A stretch of 64,000 nucleotides of DNA. It comes from Bog-756 sp963831535. Lineage in GTDB: Bacteria; Actinomycetota; Acidimicrobiia; Acidimicrobiales; RAAP-2. Position numbers and translations under genes: made by a program. The stretch spans positions 310,001 to 374,000 of the forward strand of contig CAWHQP010000007.1 in NCBI GenBank assembly GCA_963831535.1, read 5' to 3'. This document shows, one piece after another, positions 50,677 through 59,981 of this stretch. The notes under the pieces were generated by a model. The model searched no databases. It was not told the origin of the DNA and saw only the letters and a list, made by a program, of their open reading frames with translations. The number at the start of each line of letters is the position of its first letter. The stretch's first letter is position 1.

Positions 50677-51894
50677 TCAGGGCCCTGTCGCCTCCTCGAT
50701 CCGAACGGCCCGGGCCCAACCCGGAACCAGAAACTGGTCGAGATGGACCACGGCCTGCATCAGGACACCGATCACCACCTTGATCCCTGTGGGCGGTCCG
50801 GACGGCCACGGCGTGAACCCGTCGGTGAGGACGATGATGACAGCGGGTCGCGGTCGCAGCTCGGCGGCGGCCAGGATGCCGGCACCCATGTCGGTTCCCC
50901 CACCACCGGTCAGCTCTACCTGACTGGCACGTGACACCCGGCTCACGGCGTGGACGTTGGTGTCGACGGCCAGTACGCGCACCTGGGTCTGGCGCAGCCC
51001 GGCCCGGGTGAGGATGCCCTCGACCTCCGCCAAGGCCCGGGCCAGCAGCGTCTCGTGCATGGACCCCGAGGTGTCGCACACGATGGCCACGTTCGGTACC
51101 GGCCGGTGCATCGAGGGGAGCACCACCCGCGGTACCGACCGCTGACGGCGGGACGGTCGGCGGTAGGTGTAGTCGACGTTGCCGGCCACACTGGCCAGAC
51201 TGCGCCGGATCTCCGCGGCCAGCACCCGTCGCCAGTCCACCCGTGAGGGGAGCATGTCCTGCGCCCAGCGCAACCAGCCCCCGGGGACGGTCCCGGGCCA
51301 CATGGCCGCGTGGCGCTGGACCTCGGCGGCCACGCCCAGCCGGAGCAGCTGGGCCTGACCGGGCCCGAGACCGCCGTCAGCTCTGACGCCGTCGCCGTCC
51401 CGGTCCCAGGGTCGCTCGCCGTTGTCGCATCCGGAACCACAGTCCCAGTGGCGCTGTCCCGGTCCGATGGCGTCGAGGTACTGCTCGGTCAGCTTGCCGT
51501 CCGCGCACCCGAGGGTGGAGGGCAGGTCGGGGGCCACGGTAGGGACGAGATCGCCACCGTGGAGGTCGTCGTTGATCTCGGCGTCGGACGCCCGGTTCCA
51601 CCGCGACCGTGCGTCGTCCTCCTCGACCCGGGCAATACCGGCGCGGTCGGCGTGCTCACGGAGCAGATGACCGGTCAGATGGATGATGAGCTTTCCCAAT
51701 TCCTCGACGTCCAGGCGCCCAACGTGAACGGGGTCGGCCACCAGGTGCCAGGACCGGTCCACGGCAACGGTGCCGGTGTCCGCCTCGACCTCGAGGGACA
51801 GGGCGAAGAGCGCACTGGCCAGATAGGGGAGCCGGCTGGATGCCCAGAGGCGGGCTGCGGCCAGGGCGTGGAGTTCGTTGACCGCGGTGGACAC
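50677..51894 (-). CDS. VWA domain protein with DUF2201-type N-terminal metallopeptidase-like domain
   Basis: 405-aa cytoplasmic protein. The N-terminal half resembles the DUF2201 putative metallopeptidase domain, but the HExxH-like site reads H72-LTG-H76, with Leu in place of the catalytic Glu, so peptidase activity is doubtful. The C-terminal VWA domain has an intact MIDAS: D-x-S-x-S in VCDTSGSMHE, Thr in GGGGTDMGAG and Asp in VLTDGFTPW. GTG 51894 begins 5 nt after the MoxR stop, so the two are translated together. MoxR AAA+/VWA pairs act as metal-insertion or complex-remodelling chaperones; the target here is unknown, possibly the products at 53078 and 54346. Confidence 0.88.
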   Translation of the reverse strand: MSTAVNELHALAAARLWASSRLPYLASALFALSLEVEADTGTVAVDRSWHLVADPVHVGRLDVEELGKLIIHLTGHLLREHADRAGIARVEEDDARSRWNRASDAEINDDLHGGDLVPTVAPDLPSTLGCADGKLTEQYLDAIGPGQRHWDCGSGCDNGERPWDRDGDGVRADGGLGPGQAQLLRLGVAAEVQRHAAMWPGTVPGGWLRWAQDMLPSRVDWRRVLAAEIRRSLASVAGNVDYTYRRPSRRQRSVPRVVLPSMHRPVPNVAIVCDTSGSMHETLLARALAEVEGILTRAGLRQTQVRVLAVDTNVHAVSRVSRASQVELTGGGGTDMGAGILAAAELRPRPAVIIVLTDGFTPWPSGPPTGIKVVIGVLMQAVVHLDQFLVPGWARAVRIEEATGP

Positions 51895-51899
51895 GTCGT

Positions 51900-53006
51900 T
51901 CAGTCGAGTAGTCCGGCGTCCCGGAGGAGAGGGGCGAAGGCGGTGACCTGGGGTGGGATCGGAGACCCCGGTGGCCGGCAGCGGGCCAGGGTCCGGGCCG
52001 CCGCCGCAGCCACGTCGGGAGCCCGGGAGCCGGCCAGGCCGAAGACCACCCAACCGGCCTCCCAGCGTTCGGGCGTGGGTTCGGTGGCCACAGCGGCGGC
52101 GATCGAGGACAGGGCGGCGTAGGCGCGATCGCCGCGCTCGGGGAGCTCGAAGCTGTCGGGGTCGGCCAGCACGGCCTCAGGATCAGGGAGGTCGGCCTCG
52201 ACGAGCCAGGTTAGGAACTCGACCCCCGGTCCCTGCCCGACCGCACCTCGGACCAGCAGCGAGCGGGCTGTCTCACTGACCGCGTGCATGTCCGCCGCGG
52301 CCAGGAGACGTGCCGCCATGTCCCACGTCCGCGGACTCGGCCACGCCCGTCCTGCGCCGGCGTTGTCACCGGGAACCTCGAGGGCGAGAGCTGGCCGCAC
52401 GGTGATGAAGCCGGCGATCCAGCTGCGGGCGATAGCCACGTGACGCTCCCATCCGGCGGCACGCTCCGGTGGAGACGGCGTCACCCATCCGGACGTGAAC
52501 CCGTCGGCCAACAGACGGGGGTTGACCGGCCAGTCGAGGTGGCAGAACCGGTTGGCCAGCGGTGCCGACAGGTCCCAGCCGTCCGCGGCCTGCTCGGGGG
52601 GATTGGCCGCGGCCACGACGGCGACCTCCTCGGGGAGCACGAGATCGCCTACGGTGCGCTCGAGGACCACCCGGAGAAGGGCCGCCTGCACGGCTGGCGG
52701 AGCCGTCGATATCTCGTCGAAGAAGAGCAGCCCGTGGCCGGCCGCAGCCAGGCGGCGGGCCCAGCGGGGCGGGGCGAAATCGACCTGCGCCGGTGCCGCG
52801 TTGCCACCGGTGACGATGGGGAGGCCCGCGAAGTCGGAGGGCTCCCGGATGGACGCGATGACCGTCTCACAGGGCCAGCCGGCCGCTGCCGCCATAGCCT
52901 GTACCACCGAGGTCTTCCCGGTGCCCGGCGCGCCCCACAGGAGCACCGGTACCCGGGCGGCAATCGCCGTTCCCAACGCCTCGGTCACCGCCGACTGGTC
53001 ATCCAT
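51900..53006 (-). CDS. MoxR-family AAA+ ATPase
   Basis: 368-aa AAA+ ATPase: Walker A in LLWGAPGTGKTSVVQAM, Walker B in GLLFFDEISTAPPAVQAALL, sensor 1 Asn in VVAAANPPEQAADG, arginine finger region in LANRFCHLDWP and a C-terminal helical lid. It is the partner of the VWA protein that follows. ATG 53006 is the conserved start though the AAGGG is very close to it; GTG 53030 is an alternative. Divergent from the unknown gene at 53078, sharing a 70-bp promoter region. Confidence 0.92.
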   Translation of the reverse strand: MDDQSAVTEALGTAIAARVPVLLWGAPGTGKTSVVQAMAAAAGWPCETVIASIREPSDFAGLPIVTGGNAAPAQVDFAPPRWARRLAAAGHGLLFFDEISTAPPAVQAALLRVVLERTVGDLVLPEEVAVVAAANPPEQAADGWDLSAPLANRFCHLDWPVNPRLLADGFTSGWVTPSPPERAAGWERHVAIARSWIAGFITVRPALALEVPGDNAGAGRAWPSPRTWDMAARLLAAADMHAVSETARSLLVRGAVGQGPGVEFLTWLVEADLPDPEAVLADPDSFELPERGDRAYAALSSIAAAVATEPTPERWEAGWVVFGLAGSRAPDVAAAAARTLARCRPPGSPIPPQVTAFAPLLRDAGLLD

Positions 53007-53077
53007 CCCTTCCAGTGTGCACGAGATCACCGGCTCCGGCCCTGAACGGCCGGGAGCGGACGTGCGAGAGTGGATGG

Positions 53078-54349
53078 GTGAGGAAGGACTTCGACGCCGA
53101 GTTGTATCTGCGTCTGTTCCACGAACGGGCACTCCTCGAGTCGGGTCAGACCCATGGTCGGGCCCCGTGGGACCAACCAGGAATCGATGTCGCCGCCACC
53201 CTGGTGGCCGTGGAGGCGTTGGATGCTGACCTGGCCCAGCAGATCGTCGACGACTACGCGGTGGCCCAGGGGGTCCGGGCTACCGGGGGCGGCGGACGAC
53301 CGATGCATCGGATGGCGATAGTCCGGACTCCTCCGGGCCGGCGCCTGGCGTTGACCGTGCCGCGTGTCGACGCCACCGGCTGGGTGCTGGCGCCGGAATG
53401 GGGAACGCTTGAAATCCACTACGTGGCGCTAGGAGACCGGGGCGTATCACTCGCGGTCACGGCGATCGAGTCCGTTCCCGGGGCTCTGGCCCAGGCCCAG
53501 GGTCGGTTGGGTATGCCCATGACTCAGGCCACGGTGACCGATGACCGGGGCACCACCGAGACCGCCCACTTCAACGGTGGTGGAGGTTCGAACGGGTTCT
53601 CCGGCGTCCTCGTCACCCGGGCGCCCCTCGCCCGCGCGACGGCGTGGATCGAACTGGGGGACGAGAGGATCGAACTCGGTGGTCCGGAACCGGTGGCCAC
53701 GTCGCGGGTGGAGCCGCTGGCCCCGATGGCTCCGGCGGCCCGACTCCTCTGGCGGCGGGTCGGCGACTTCCACCACGGGCGACGCCACGGGCCCGGCACA
53801 CCGGTGGAGACCACGATCGAGACCTTGGTGGTGGCCGGGGAGTTGGCTCCGGACGATCCTCTGATCGGCGAGGTCCTGGAGGTGGCCGCGGCCCTGTCGG
53901 GGCAACCGGGCGCCCCGGGGACGACCAAGGAGCCATGGGCCTCGATCCTGTCCGCCGCGTTCCGCGCTGACGGACCGAAGGGCGCGGTGGCCCTCGGTCT
54001 GGTGACCGATCCGGTGGACGGCATGGTGATCAGCCTGGAGGGTCTGGTCTCGACGGCCTCGGCGTTTTCGCTGCGTGTCGGCGTCTCACCGGGGGACGCC
54101 TACGCTCCTCTCCCGTTTCGTGTTGGGGTGAAGAGCGCGTCGCTCGAGTGGCTGGGCCGTGACGATCTGGGGAACCACTATGTCGGACGTCTCAGCGGGT
54201 GGGGGGGAAGTCCCGACCTGAGTGAGGGGACCATCGAGTTCTGGCCACCGCTCCCCAAGGAGGCCACCGTCGTGACGCTGACGGCGACTGCCACCACCGA
54301 GCGCGCCGTCGTGATCGTTCCCCTTCCACCCTGGGACTCCCGATCGTGA
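53078..54349 (+). CDS. Hypothetical protein associated with the MoxR-VWA pair
   Basis: 423-aa protein of no family I recognise. It begins RKDFDAELYLRLFHERALLESG and is rich in beta-type segments, with Gly-rich loops (HFNGGGGSNGFSG) and a C-terminus of alternating hydrophobic strands ending in LPPWDS. No signal peptide, membrane helix or nucleotide-binding motif. It may be two related beta domains joined by a helical middle (about residues 245-310). GTG 53078 is 71 nt from the divergent MoxR start. Overlap with the next gene (GTGA) shows the two unknowns are co-translated. Likely client or partner of the MoxR-VWA chaperone, by position only. Confidence 0.75.
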   Translation: MRKDFDAELYLRLFHERALLESGQTHGRAPWDQPGIDVAATLVAVEALDADLAQQIVDDYAVAQGVRATGGGGRPMHRMAIVRTPPGRRLALTVPRVDATGWVLAPEWGTLEIHYVALGDRGVSLAVTAIESVPGALAQAQGRLGMPMTQATVTDDRGTTETAHFNGGGGSNGFSGVLVTRAPLARATAWIELGDERIELGGPEPVATSRVEPLAPMAPAARLLWRRVGDFHHGRRHGPGTPVETTIETLVVAGELAPDDPLIGEVLEVAAALSGQPGAPGTTKEPWASILSAAFRADGPKGAVALGLVTDPVDGMVISLEGLVSTASAFSLRVGVSPGDAYAPLPFRVGVKSASLEWLGRDDLGNHYVGRLSGWGGSPDLSEGTIEFWPPLPKEATVVTLTATATTERAVVIVPLPPWDSRS

Positions 54350-55191
54350 GCCGGACGTGGTGGGACGGACTGCTCCCCGTCGAGGTGCGCCTGGACTGTT
54401 CGGGTGCGAACCACACCATCTGTTGGAGGGACGGGGTGGTGGACGCCGTGGACCATGAGGATCCCGAGGGGGAGCGGACTCTCGCCGCCCTGGGCGGAAC
54501 CCGGAGCCCCTGCATCGAACTCCTCGATATCTGGGCTCGTCACGCCGACGACCTGCGAGTCCTCACCATCGCTTCCCGGGGGGCCTCCGACCCCGTCCAT
54601 CCTGTCGGCGAGAGCCGGTTCGTGTCGGCCGCCACCGGGTCACCCCGGGGATCCGGTGGGCGCGTCGCCCGGATTTCGGCTCGGGCGGCCACGTCCGGGT
54701 GGGTGGCGTACTCGCCGCAGTCACCGAATCCGATGACGCGGGCGCGTCCGGGACTGCCGCCCGACGAGGTGCTGGACCTGCTCGCCCTGGGTGGGGCGGT
54801 GACCCAACGGCTGGTGGCTGAGATCCTGGCGACCTGGTCGCTCCGGCTGACCGGCGACGAAGCCGGGACCGCGGGCTACCGCCCGGCAATCACCGCGGCG
54901 CTCTACGGCCGGCTGCTGGCGTCCGTCCGAACCTGGCTGGGCGATGACGGCACTGCGGTCGAACTCGAGATGATCGGTCCCACGGTGACCCCGTCGATGG
55001 CGCGGCGTGACGGAGTGGTCCACGCCCGCCTCCCCTTCGCCTGGTTGGCGGACATCTGGGTCAAGGACCTGGCCGTGGTCCTTGGTCGATTCTCGCTCGG
55101 CACCGTCCAGTCCGAGGTGGGCCGACTGCGTCTGGCGACCGTCGGACCCGACTGCACCGAGGTGAGACCGGTGACGGTGAGCCTCGAGTGA
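54346..55191 (+). CDS. Hypothetical protein, second gene of the MoxR-VWA-associated unit
   Basis: 281-aa soluble protein I cannot assign. The N-terminus, WWDGLLPVEVRLDCSGANHTICWRDG, looks like a beta domain binding something through a Cys; the middle is helical (DEVLDLLALGGAVTQRLVAEILATWSLRL) and the C-terminus is again beta-rich. No catalytic motif or membrane segment. It overlaps the preceding stop by 4 nt. Followed by the exported protein at 55318 after 126 bp, which has its own Shine-Dalgarno and is probably a separate unit. Confidence 0.75.
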   Translation: MSRTWWDGLLPVEVRLDCSGANHTICWRDGVVDAVDHEDPEGERTLAALGGTRSPCIELLDIWARHADDLRVLTIASRGASDPVHPVGESRFVSAATGSPRGSGGRVARISARAATSGWVAYSPQSPNPMTRARPGLPPDEVLDLLALGGAVTQRLVAEILATWSLRLTGDEAGTAGYRPAITAALYGRLLASVRTWLGDDGTAVELEMIGPTVTPSMARRDGVVHARLPFAWLADIWVKDLAVVLGRFSLGTVQSEVGRLRLATVGPDCTEVRPVTVSLE

Positions 55192-55317
55192 GTGTCACGG
55201 TTCGGCGCCGCCACTTGTTGACGTCACGCCTTGGGGGACTTCGCTCGCTGTCCACCCGACCCGGCCACCGCTACGCTGTGGAGACGTGCGGGGGCCGCGG
55301 GTCGAGGAGGTGTCGCC

Positions 55318-56595
55318 GTGGCGGAGAACCTATGGCTCGAGGACGTACCCACGGACCGTGCGTCTCGACGGCGTTGGCGCGGCGTGGGAATGGCGGTCGC
55401 CGCGGCCGTGTGTCTGGTGGTCGTGTCCGTCCCCGTCGCCCTCGTCGTCAGCGGTGGATCGGGATCCGGTTCGGCTGACATCAGGTCCGGTCACCCCGAC
55501 CGCGCCGGTCACGGACGGGCGGCCCCGATCCTCCTCCGGGCGCTCAACGCCTCTACCGATGCGGGAGACTTCGACGTGAGCTACACCTTCGGTGGTCAGA
55601 CCGGTAGGTCAACGACAACGACCACCATGGGTGGCTGTGCCGCCTCGTCGGCCATCCGTATGACGGCGTCCGGCTCCTCCGCCGGTTCGGTAGACGGGAC
55701 GGCCCAGACCCCTTCGCCCGGCCTCTGCGTGGGCGGAGCGACAGCTGGTGTGCAACCGGTCACGGGGAAGGGGACGATCGACCTGGCGCCGTTCGCCTTG
55801 ATGGCCACCTCCGAGGTCAGCGGGTTCGGAACCATTGTCCTCCGGGATGACGGCACTGACGTCTGGGAGGAGGGGGGCGGTGACTACGGCCTGTCGCCGG
55901 GGTCGAACGACTCGGGCCCCGGCTCGCCGCTCACCGGGTTCGCCGGCCTGGTCGAGGGCACGCTCGGACCGCGCCAGGGACCCCTGGCCATGTTGGGACT
56001 GGCCAGCCCGACCGGCTACCTCGACCTCGACCCGGCGGAGACCTCGAGCGCCGACCAAGTCGGAACCGACACGGTGGACGGCGTTCCCGTGGACGTCTAC
56101 CAGATCACGCAGAGTCCAGCGCAAGTTGCCCAGGTCCCTGGGCTGAGCGGCCAGGAGCAGCAGGCGGTCGCCGCGGCCATGCAGCTGCTGAGCCAGCAGG
56201 GCTACACCGGATCCACGGTCCTAGTCTCCGTCGACACGGCCGGATTCATCCGCCGGACTCAGACCACCGATCACTTCTCCGACGGTACGACCATGACCAG
56301 TGAGGCCGAGTTCTCCAACTTCGGCTGCGCGGGGACGGTCCTCATGCCGGGGCAGTCCGGTTCGTCGACTCCGCCGACCGGATGCACGTCTCCCGACGAT
56401 CCGACGGCCACGACGGCGCCGTCGACCACGACCGCCGTGGCGCCGACCACTGAGTCTCCAGCCGCCGTGTCACCGACCACCGTGTCACCGACCACCGTGT
56501 CACCGACACCGGCCACCGTGGCGGGTTCCACCACGACCACGTCATCGTCGACGTCAATTCCCGCGGCGACGCCGACGACCAGTTCCGCCACGTAA
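55318..56595 (+). CDS. Membrane-anchored exported protein, LolA/LprG-like fold, Thr/Ser-rich tail (paralogue A)
   Basis: 425-aa protein with a short cytoplasmic N-terminus, an Arg patch and one transmembrane helix or signal anchor (about residues 21-44, VAAAVCLVVVSVPVALVVSG). An extracytoplasmic domain and a 70-residue Thr/Ser/Pro tail follow. ASPTGYLDL, VDGVPVDVYQIT and FGCAGTVLMPGQSGS are also found in the protein ending at 63164. The VDGVPV--Y strand pattern resembles LolA/LppX/LprG-like lipid-binding lipoproteins (inference). There is no lipobox Cys. GTG 55318 has GAGGAGG 7 nt upstream. Tandem TVSPT repeats lie in the tail. It converges with the transglutaminase operon. Confidence 0.8.
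   Translation: MAENLWLEDVPTDRASRRRWRGVGMAVAAAVCLVVVSVPVALVVSGGSGSGSADIRSGHPDRAGHGRAAPILLRALNASTDAGDFDVSYTFGGQTGRSTTTTTMGGCAASSAIRMTASGSSAGSVDGTAQTPSPGLCVGGATAGVQPVTGKGTIDLAPFALMATSEVSGFGTIVLRDDGTDVWEEGGGDYGLSPGSNDSGPGSPLTGFAGLVEGTLGPRQGPLAMLGLASPTGYLDLDPAETSSADQVGTDTVDGVPVDVYQITQSPAQVAQVPGLSGQEQQAVAAAMQLLSQQGYTGSTVLVSVDTAGFIRRTQTTDHFSDGTTMTSEAEFSNFGCAGTVLMPGQSGSSTPPTGCTSPDDPTATTAPSTTTAVAPTTESPAAVSPTTVSPTTVSPTPATVAGSTTTTSSSTSIPAATPTTSSAT
56464..56508 (+). repeat. 15-bp tandem repeat, three units, in the exported protein tail
   Basis: Three near-perfect copies of ACCGTGTCACCGACC, each coding for T-V-S-P-T, inside the Thr/Ser/Pro-rich C-terminal tail. Such repeats change copy number easily by slippage and keep the frame (15 nt). 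Confidence 0.85.
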
Positions 56596-56708
56596 CGGGA
56601 CTCCGCATCGCTCCCGTCGAGCAGCGTCCGGAATGCCGCGCCTCCCTGCTCGGGGATCCGACGGCACCGGACCACGGTCACCCCGGATCGGTCCCGATGC
56701 CCGGTGGG

Positions 56709-58820
56709 TCAGTGACTCGAGTGGACCCGGGAGTCGACACCGGCACCCCCGGAATCGTCGGTGCCGGCGGTCGCTGCACCCGACAGAGCCCCGGCGAGCA
56801 CGGCTCGGCGGCCACGACGGCCGGCCTGGACGGCCCGGTCGGCCTGCTCCGCGGTGACCGGTGCGGTTCCGTAGGTGGCCTGTTCGATCACGGTCGCCAC
56901 AGACCACAAGTCCTCCACCGTGGCGCGGGCCTGCTCGTTGCCGGGCTCCGTGGCCAGATAGCGGACCTGGCCTGTCGGCGTGCGCCACGGTGGGCGTGCC
57001 AGGTGCCGTCGGGTCAGGGCCCGATCGATCGACCGCCACGTCCCGACCACCAGATCGACGGGGGTTCGGCGCCGTCGCCTCCACAGCACGAGCGCCACCG
57101 CGCCGCTAGCCAGGGCGACCACGCCCAGTGCGATGAGGAGGTCCGCCAGGATCCCGGTACCAGCCGCCGGCGTGGACCCGCTCCCCGACCTCGGGACGGG
57201 AGGCGGCGTGGTCACCGGAACGGTGGGGGTCGGGATGGAGACCGGGGGTCGGGTGACCGGCGTGGTGGGTTCGGGGCGGCCGAGGGCGGCGGGCCCGAGG
57301 ACTCCCGGGGGCGACAGTTCACCTGACGGCAGATTGGGTGTGGGCTCGAAGGATACCCAGCTTCCGCCGATGAGCACCTGGGGCCACGCGTGGGCGTCAC
57401 TGCCGCGGACCTCGGTCACCCCGTGGCTGGACCGTCCGGGGGTGAACCCGATGGCCACCCGGGTGGGAAGGCCCGAGGCGCGGGCCAGCAGTGCGAAGGC
57501 ACCGGCGAACTGCTCACAGGACCCGGTGCGGGTACGGGTCAGGAAGGTGACGAGCGGGTCGTTGTCGGTGGGCTGGGTCGTGTCGACCTGATAGTGGAAC
57601 CGACCCGACCGGAAGAAGTCGACCAGCGCCTCGGCCTTGTCGAGCTCGGTCGTCTGTCCACCGGTGACGGCCAGCGCCAGGTCCTGGACGTAGGCGGGAA
57701 GCGGTCCGGTGTACGTGTCATCGTCGGCGGCGGTAGCGGCCGGCTCCGTTCCGCCGGCCTCCGTGACGGGGGAAGGGACCACCGCCCTGGCCGTGTAGGT
57801 GCTTCCCGATGTGTACGAACTGGTGGCCACCACACCCGATGGCGTGACCACCGGCGCGGGGGATCCCGAAGCCAGGACGGTGGCGGGTGGGGCCGGCAGG
57901 AGGCGTCCGCTGTAGGAGTGCAGGGTCACGACCGTGGTGAACGTGGACGGACTGGGAGGTGTGGCCGTCACCTCGGTCGGGGCCGATCCCTCGAGCAGGG
58001 CCGAGGTGGCCGGATCCGGCTGCCACCGGCCCCCCGAGAAGGTGGTGAGCGAGGTGACCTGCCAGTAGGTGGCGACCGAGGTTCTCGCCCGGAACAGGAC
58101 GAGGCGGGCATCCCTTGTCTCTACCCCGGTTAGATCGGTGGCCAGCGATGCCGCCGACGGCGCCACCTCCGCGCCGGCCTGGCTGTGGGGCGCAATCACC
58201 GAGCCCGCTTCGGCGGTCCAGCTCAGGGCCACGGCGGCCAGGAGCAACGAGAGCGCCACGACGACCAAGGCGGCGCCCTTCTGGACGAGGATTCCGTTCC
58301 AGGATACGAGGAATCCGCACACCCCGAGGGCCATGCCGCCGACCGCGGCGCCGGTGGACGGCAGCACGGCGGCCGACCAGACCATGAGGACGGCGGGCGG
58401 AACCAGCGAAAGGGTCGGCGAGCGGATGCCCAGGCCCCGGCTGCCGACCGCCGACAGGCCGCCGGCGAGCGCTCCGAGGGCGAGGAGACCGGGCGTGTGG
58501 GTCAACGGCAGATGGAAGCCTCCCAGGATGCCCCGGGCCCCGGCCAATGAGTGGTGCAACGAACCGAGGCCGCGGGAGGTTGGCGCCCACGACCCTGTCG
58601 CCGACCGGACGCCCCACCAGAGGGCGCTGGCCGCCACAGCGAGGACCCCGAGGGTCACAGCCACCGTGGCGCTTCGGCGGAGGGCCGTCACCACCACCGT
58701 GCCGATTGCGGCGGTGACCATGATGGCGGTGTAGGCGCCGGAGGTGAGGCGGGCCACGGCGAAGGCGGCCACCAGGCACGCTCCCAGCATCCCGGCCTCC
58801 CTCGTCCAGCGCACCTTCAC
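56709..58820 (-). CDS. Multi-pass membrane transglutaminase-like protease-fold protein (TgpA-like)
   Basis: 703-aa membrane protein. Five or six N-terminal transmembrane helices (about residues 10-205) precede a large extracytoplasmic region with a transglutaminase core: catalytic Cys in RTGSCEQFAGAFALLARASGLPTRVAIGFTPG, His in GSDAHAWPQVLIGG and Asp/Asn in FEPTPNLPSG. A Pro/Thr linker follows, then one more helix (about 545-570) and a cytoplasmic tail. GTG 58820 overlaps the DUF58 stop (GTGA). MoxR-DUF58-transglutaminase operons are common in actinobacteria and linked to envelope functions; the substrate is unknown. Confidence 0.92.
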   Translation of the reverse strand: MKVRWTREAGMLGACLVAAFAVARLTSGAYTAIMVTAAIGTVVVTALRRSATVAVTLGVLAVAASALWWGVRSATGSWAPTSRGLGSLHHSLAGARGILGGFHLPLTHTPGLLALGALAGGLSAVGSRGLGIRSPTLSLVPPAVLMVWSAAVLPSTGAAVGGMALGVCGFLVSWNGILVQKGAALVVVALSLLLAAVALSWTAEAGSVIAPHSQAGAEVAPSAASLATDLTGVETRDARLVLFRARTSVATYWQVTSLTTFSGGRWQPDPATSALLEGSAPTEVTATPPSPSTFTTVVTLHSYSGRLLPAPPATVLASGSPAPVVTPSGVVATSSYTSGSTYTARAVVPSPVTEAGGTEPAATAADDDTYTGPLPAYVQDLALAVTGGQTTELDKAEALVDFFRSGRFHYQVDTTQPTDNDPLVTFLTRTRTGSCEQFAGAFALLARASGLPTRVAIGFTPGRSSHGVTEVRGSDAHAWPQVLIGGSWVSFEPTPNLPSGELSPPGVLGPAALGRPEPTTPVTRPPVSIPTPTVPVTTPPPVPRSGSGSTPAAGTGILADLLIALGVVALASGAVALVLWRRRRRTPVDLVVGTWRSIDRALTRRHLARPPWRTPTGQVRYLATEPGNEQARATVEDLWSVATVIEQATYGTAPVTAEQADRAVQAGRRGRRAVLAGALSGAATAGTDDSGGAGVDSRVHSSH

Positions 58821-59974
58821 ACCACTGCCACCTGTGGGCCGGGTCCTCCGACGACGGAACCGATTCGGCCGGGGGGAGCGCCCTCGGTCCCCAGCGGTGC
58901 CAGTCGGTCAGCCCCGGTCCTGGTGGTGAGGAGCAATGTCCCCCGCGGGAGAGCACCGGACCCTGCCCGGGCGCCGGATCCACTTGGCTGCAGCTCAGCC
59001 AGGACCAGTCGGGCTTCGGCACGTCCGCGCTCACCGGGCCCGAACGTGTACCGCCGGCCCGACAGCGTGAACAGGTGCACCGACCGCCCAGCCTCGGTGG
59101 CCTCGGTCAGGACCCCCAAAGTTACGGCGACCAATTGCTCGAATCGGATCCGCTGGTGCACGCCGGGACGATCGTCGATGGCGACCGAGACGGTGACGTG
59201 TCCCTCGGTGCCGAACTGGCGCACGAACCAAGCCCCGTAGCGGGCCTTTGACGACCAGTGGAGGAGACTGAGCCGGTCGCCGACTACATAGGGACGGATC
59301 CCCTCGAGATCGCCGACACCGCTCCCCGACGGGGAGTGACCCGACGAGTCGGTGCCGCCGACCGGGGTCATGATCTCGGGAAGGGGCTCCCCGGGTGCCA
59401 GCGGCACTGGATACACGACGGCGAGCACGGCCGGAGTGGGCGGACCGGCCGCTGCGAACAGTCCGAACGGGTCCGAGGTCCAGCTCGGCTGCGGGGGAAG
59501 TTCGAGAACTCCCCGCCGCCCGGTGGGGACCGGCAACCGGCATGTCCCGGTCCGTCCCCGTGCGGGGGAGGGCAGCACCAGCAGCGAGTCGGCCGCCGGG
59601 GCCAGGTGGCCCCGGCGCCGGCTCGGGCCGGTCGCCGCACCCCGGATCCGCCACTGGTGTTCGGTGGGCGCCAGTCCCAACGACGGGAAGGAGTACCCGG
59701 CCGACGCTCGATGGGTCACGGACAGGTGGATCTGCATCGTGGCCCCGACTTCGACCGTTCCCGGTTCGACGTGGGCATGGAATTCTGCCGCCGTCAGGGC
59801 CGACCGCGCCCGACGCCCGGCCAACCACGGCGCGAGCAGGAGCGGGACACCGGTAACGACGGCCAGGGGTGCCAGTTCCGGTGTGGATGTCACCGTGGCC
59901 ACCACCACGACGAATCCGAAGGCGGCAAAGACGGCGAGGCCCCGGGAGGTCAGTCGGGGAACCGAACGGGGCAT
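58817..59974 (-). CDS. DUF58 domain membrane protein
   Basis: 385-aa protein with two closely spaced N-terminal transmembrane helices (about residues 11-52) followed by a cytoplasmic beta-rich region and the DUF58 signature DLEGIRPYVVGDRLSLLHWSSKARYGAWFVRQF (about 225-255). Middle gene of the MoxR-DUF58-transglutaminase operon. DUF58 proteins carry a VWA-like fold and are thought to be the partner or client of the MoxR ATPase. ATG at 59974 starts 7 nt after the MoxR stop. Confidence 0.92.
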   Translation of the reverse strand: MPRSVPRLTSRGLAVFAAFGFVVVVATVTSTPELAPLAVVTGVPLLLAPWLAGRRARSALTAAEFHAHVEPGTVEVGATMQIHLSVTHRASAGYSFPSLGLAPTEHQWRIRGAATGPSRRRGHLAPAADSLLVLPSPARGRTGTCRLPVPTGRRGVLELPPQPSWTSDPFGLFAAAGPPTPAVLAVVYPVPLAPGEPLPEIMTPVGGTDSSGHSPSGSGVGDLEGIRPYVVGDRLSLLHWSSKARYGAWFVRQFGTEGHVTVSVAIDDRPGVHQRIRFEQLVAVTLGVLTEATEAGRSVHLFTLSGRRYTFGPGERGRAEARLVLAELQPSGSGARAGSGALPRGTLLLTTRTGADRLAPLGTEGAPPGRIGSVVGGPGPQVAVV

Positions 59975-59981
59975 GGCCGGT

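Noticed and set aside
56464..56508. Tandem 15-bp units considered as a CRISPR-like or regulatory repeat
   Set aside because: Units are contiguous, in frame, without spacers, and code for TVSPT in a Thr/Ser-rich tail.
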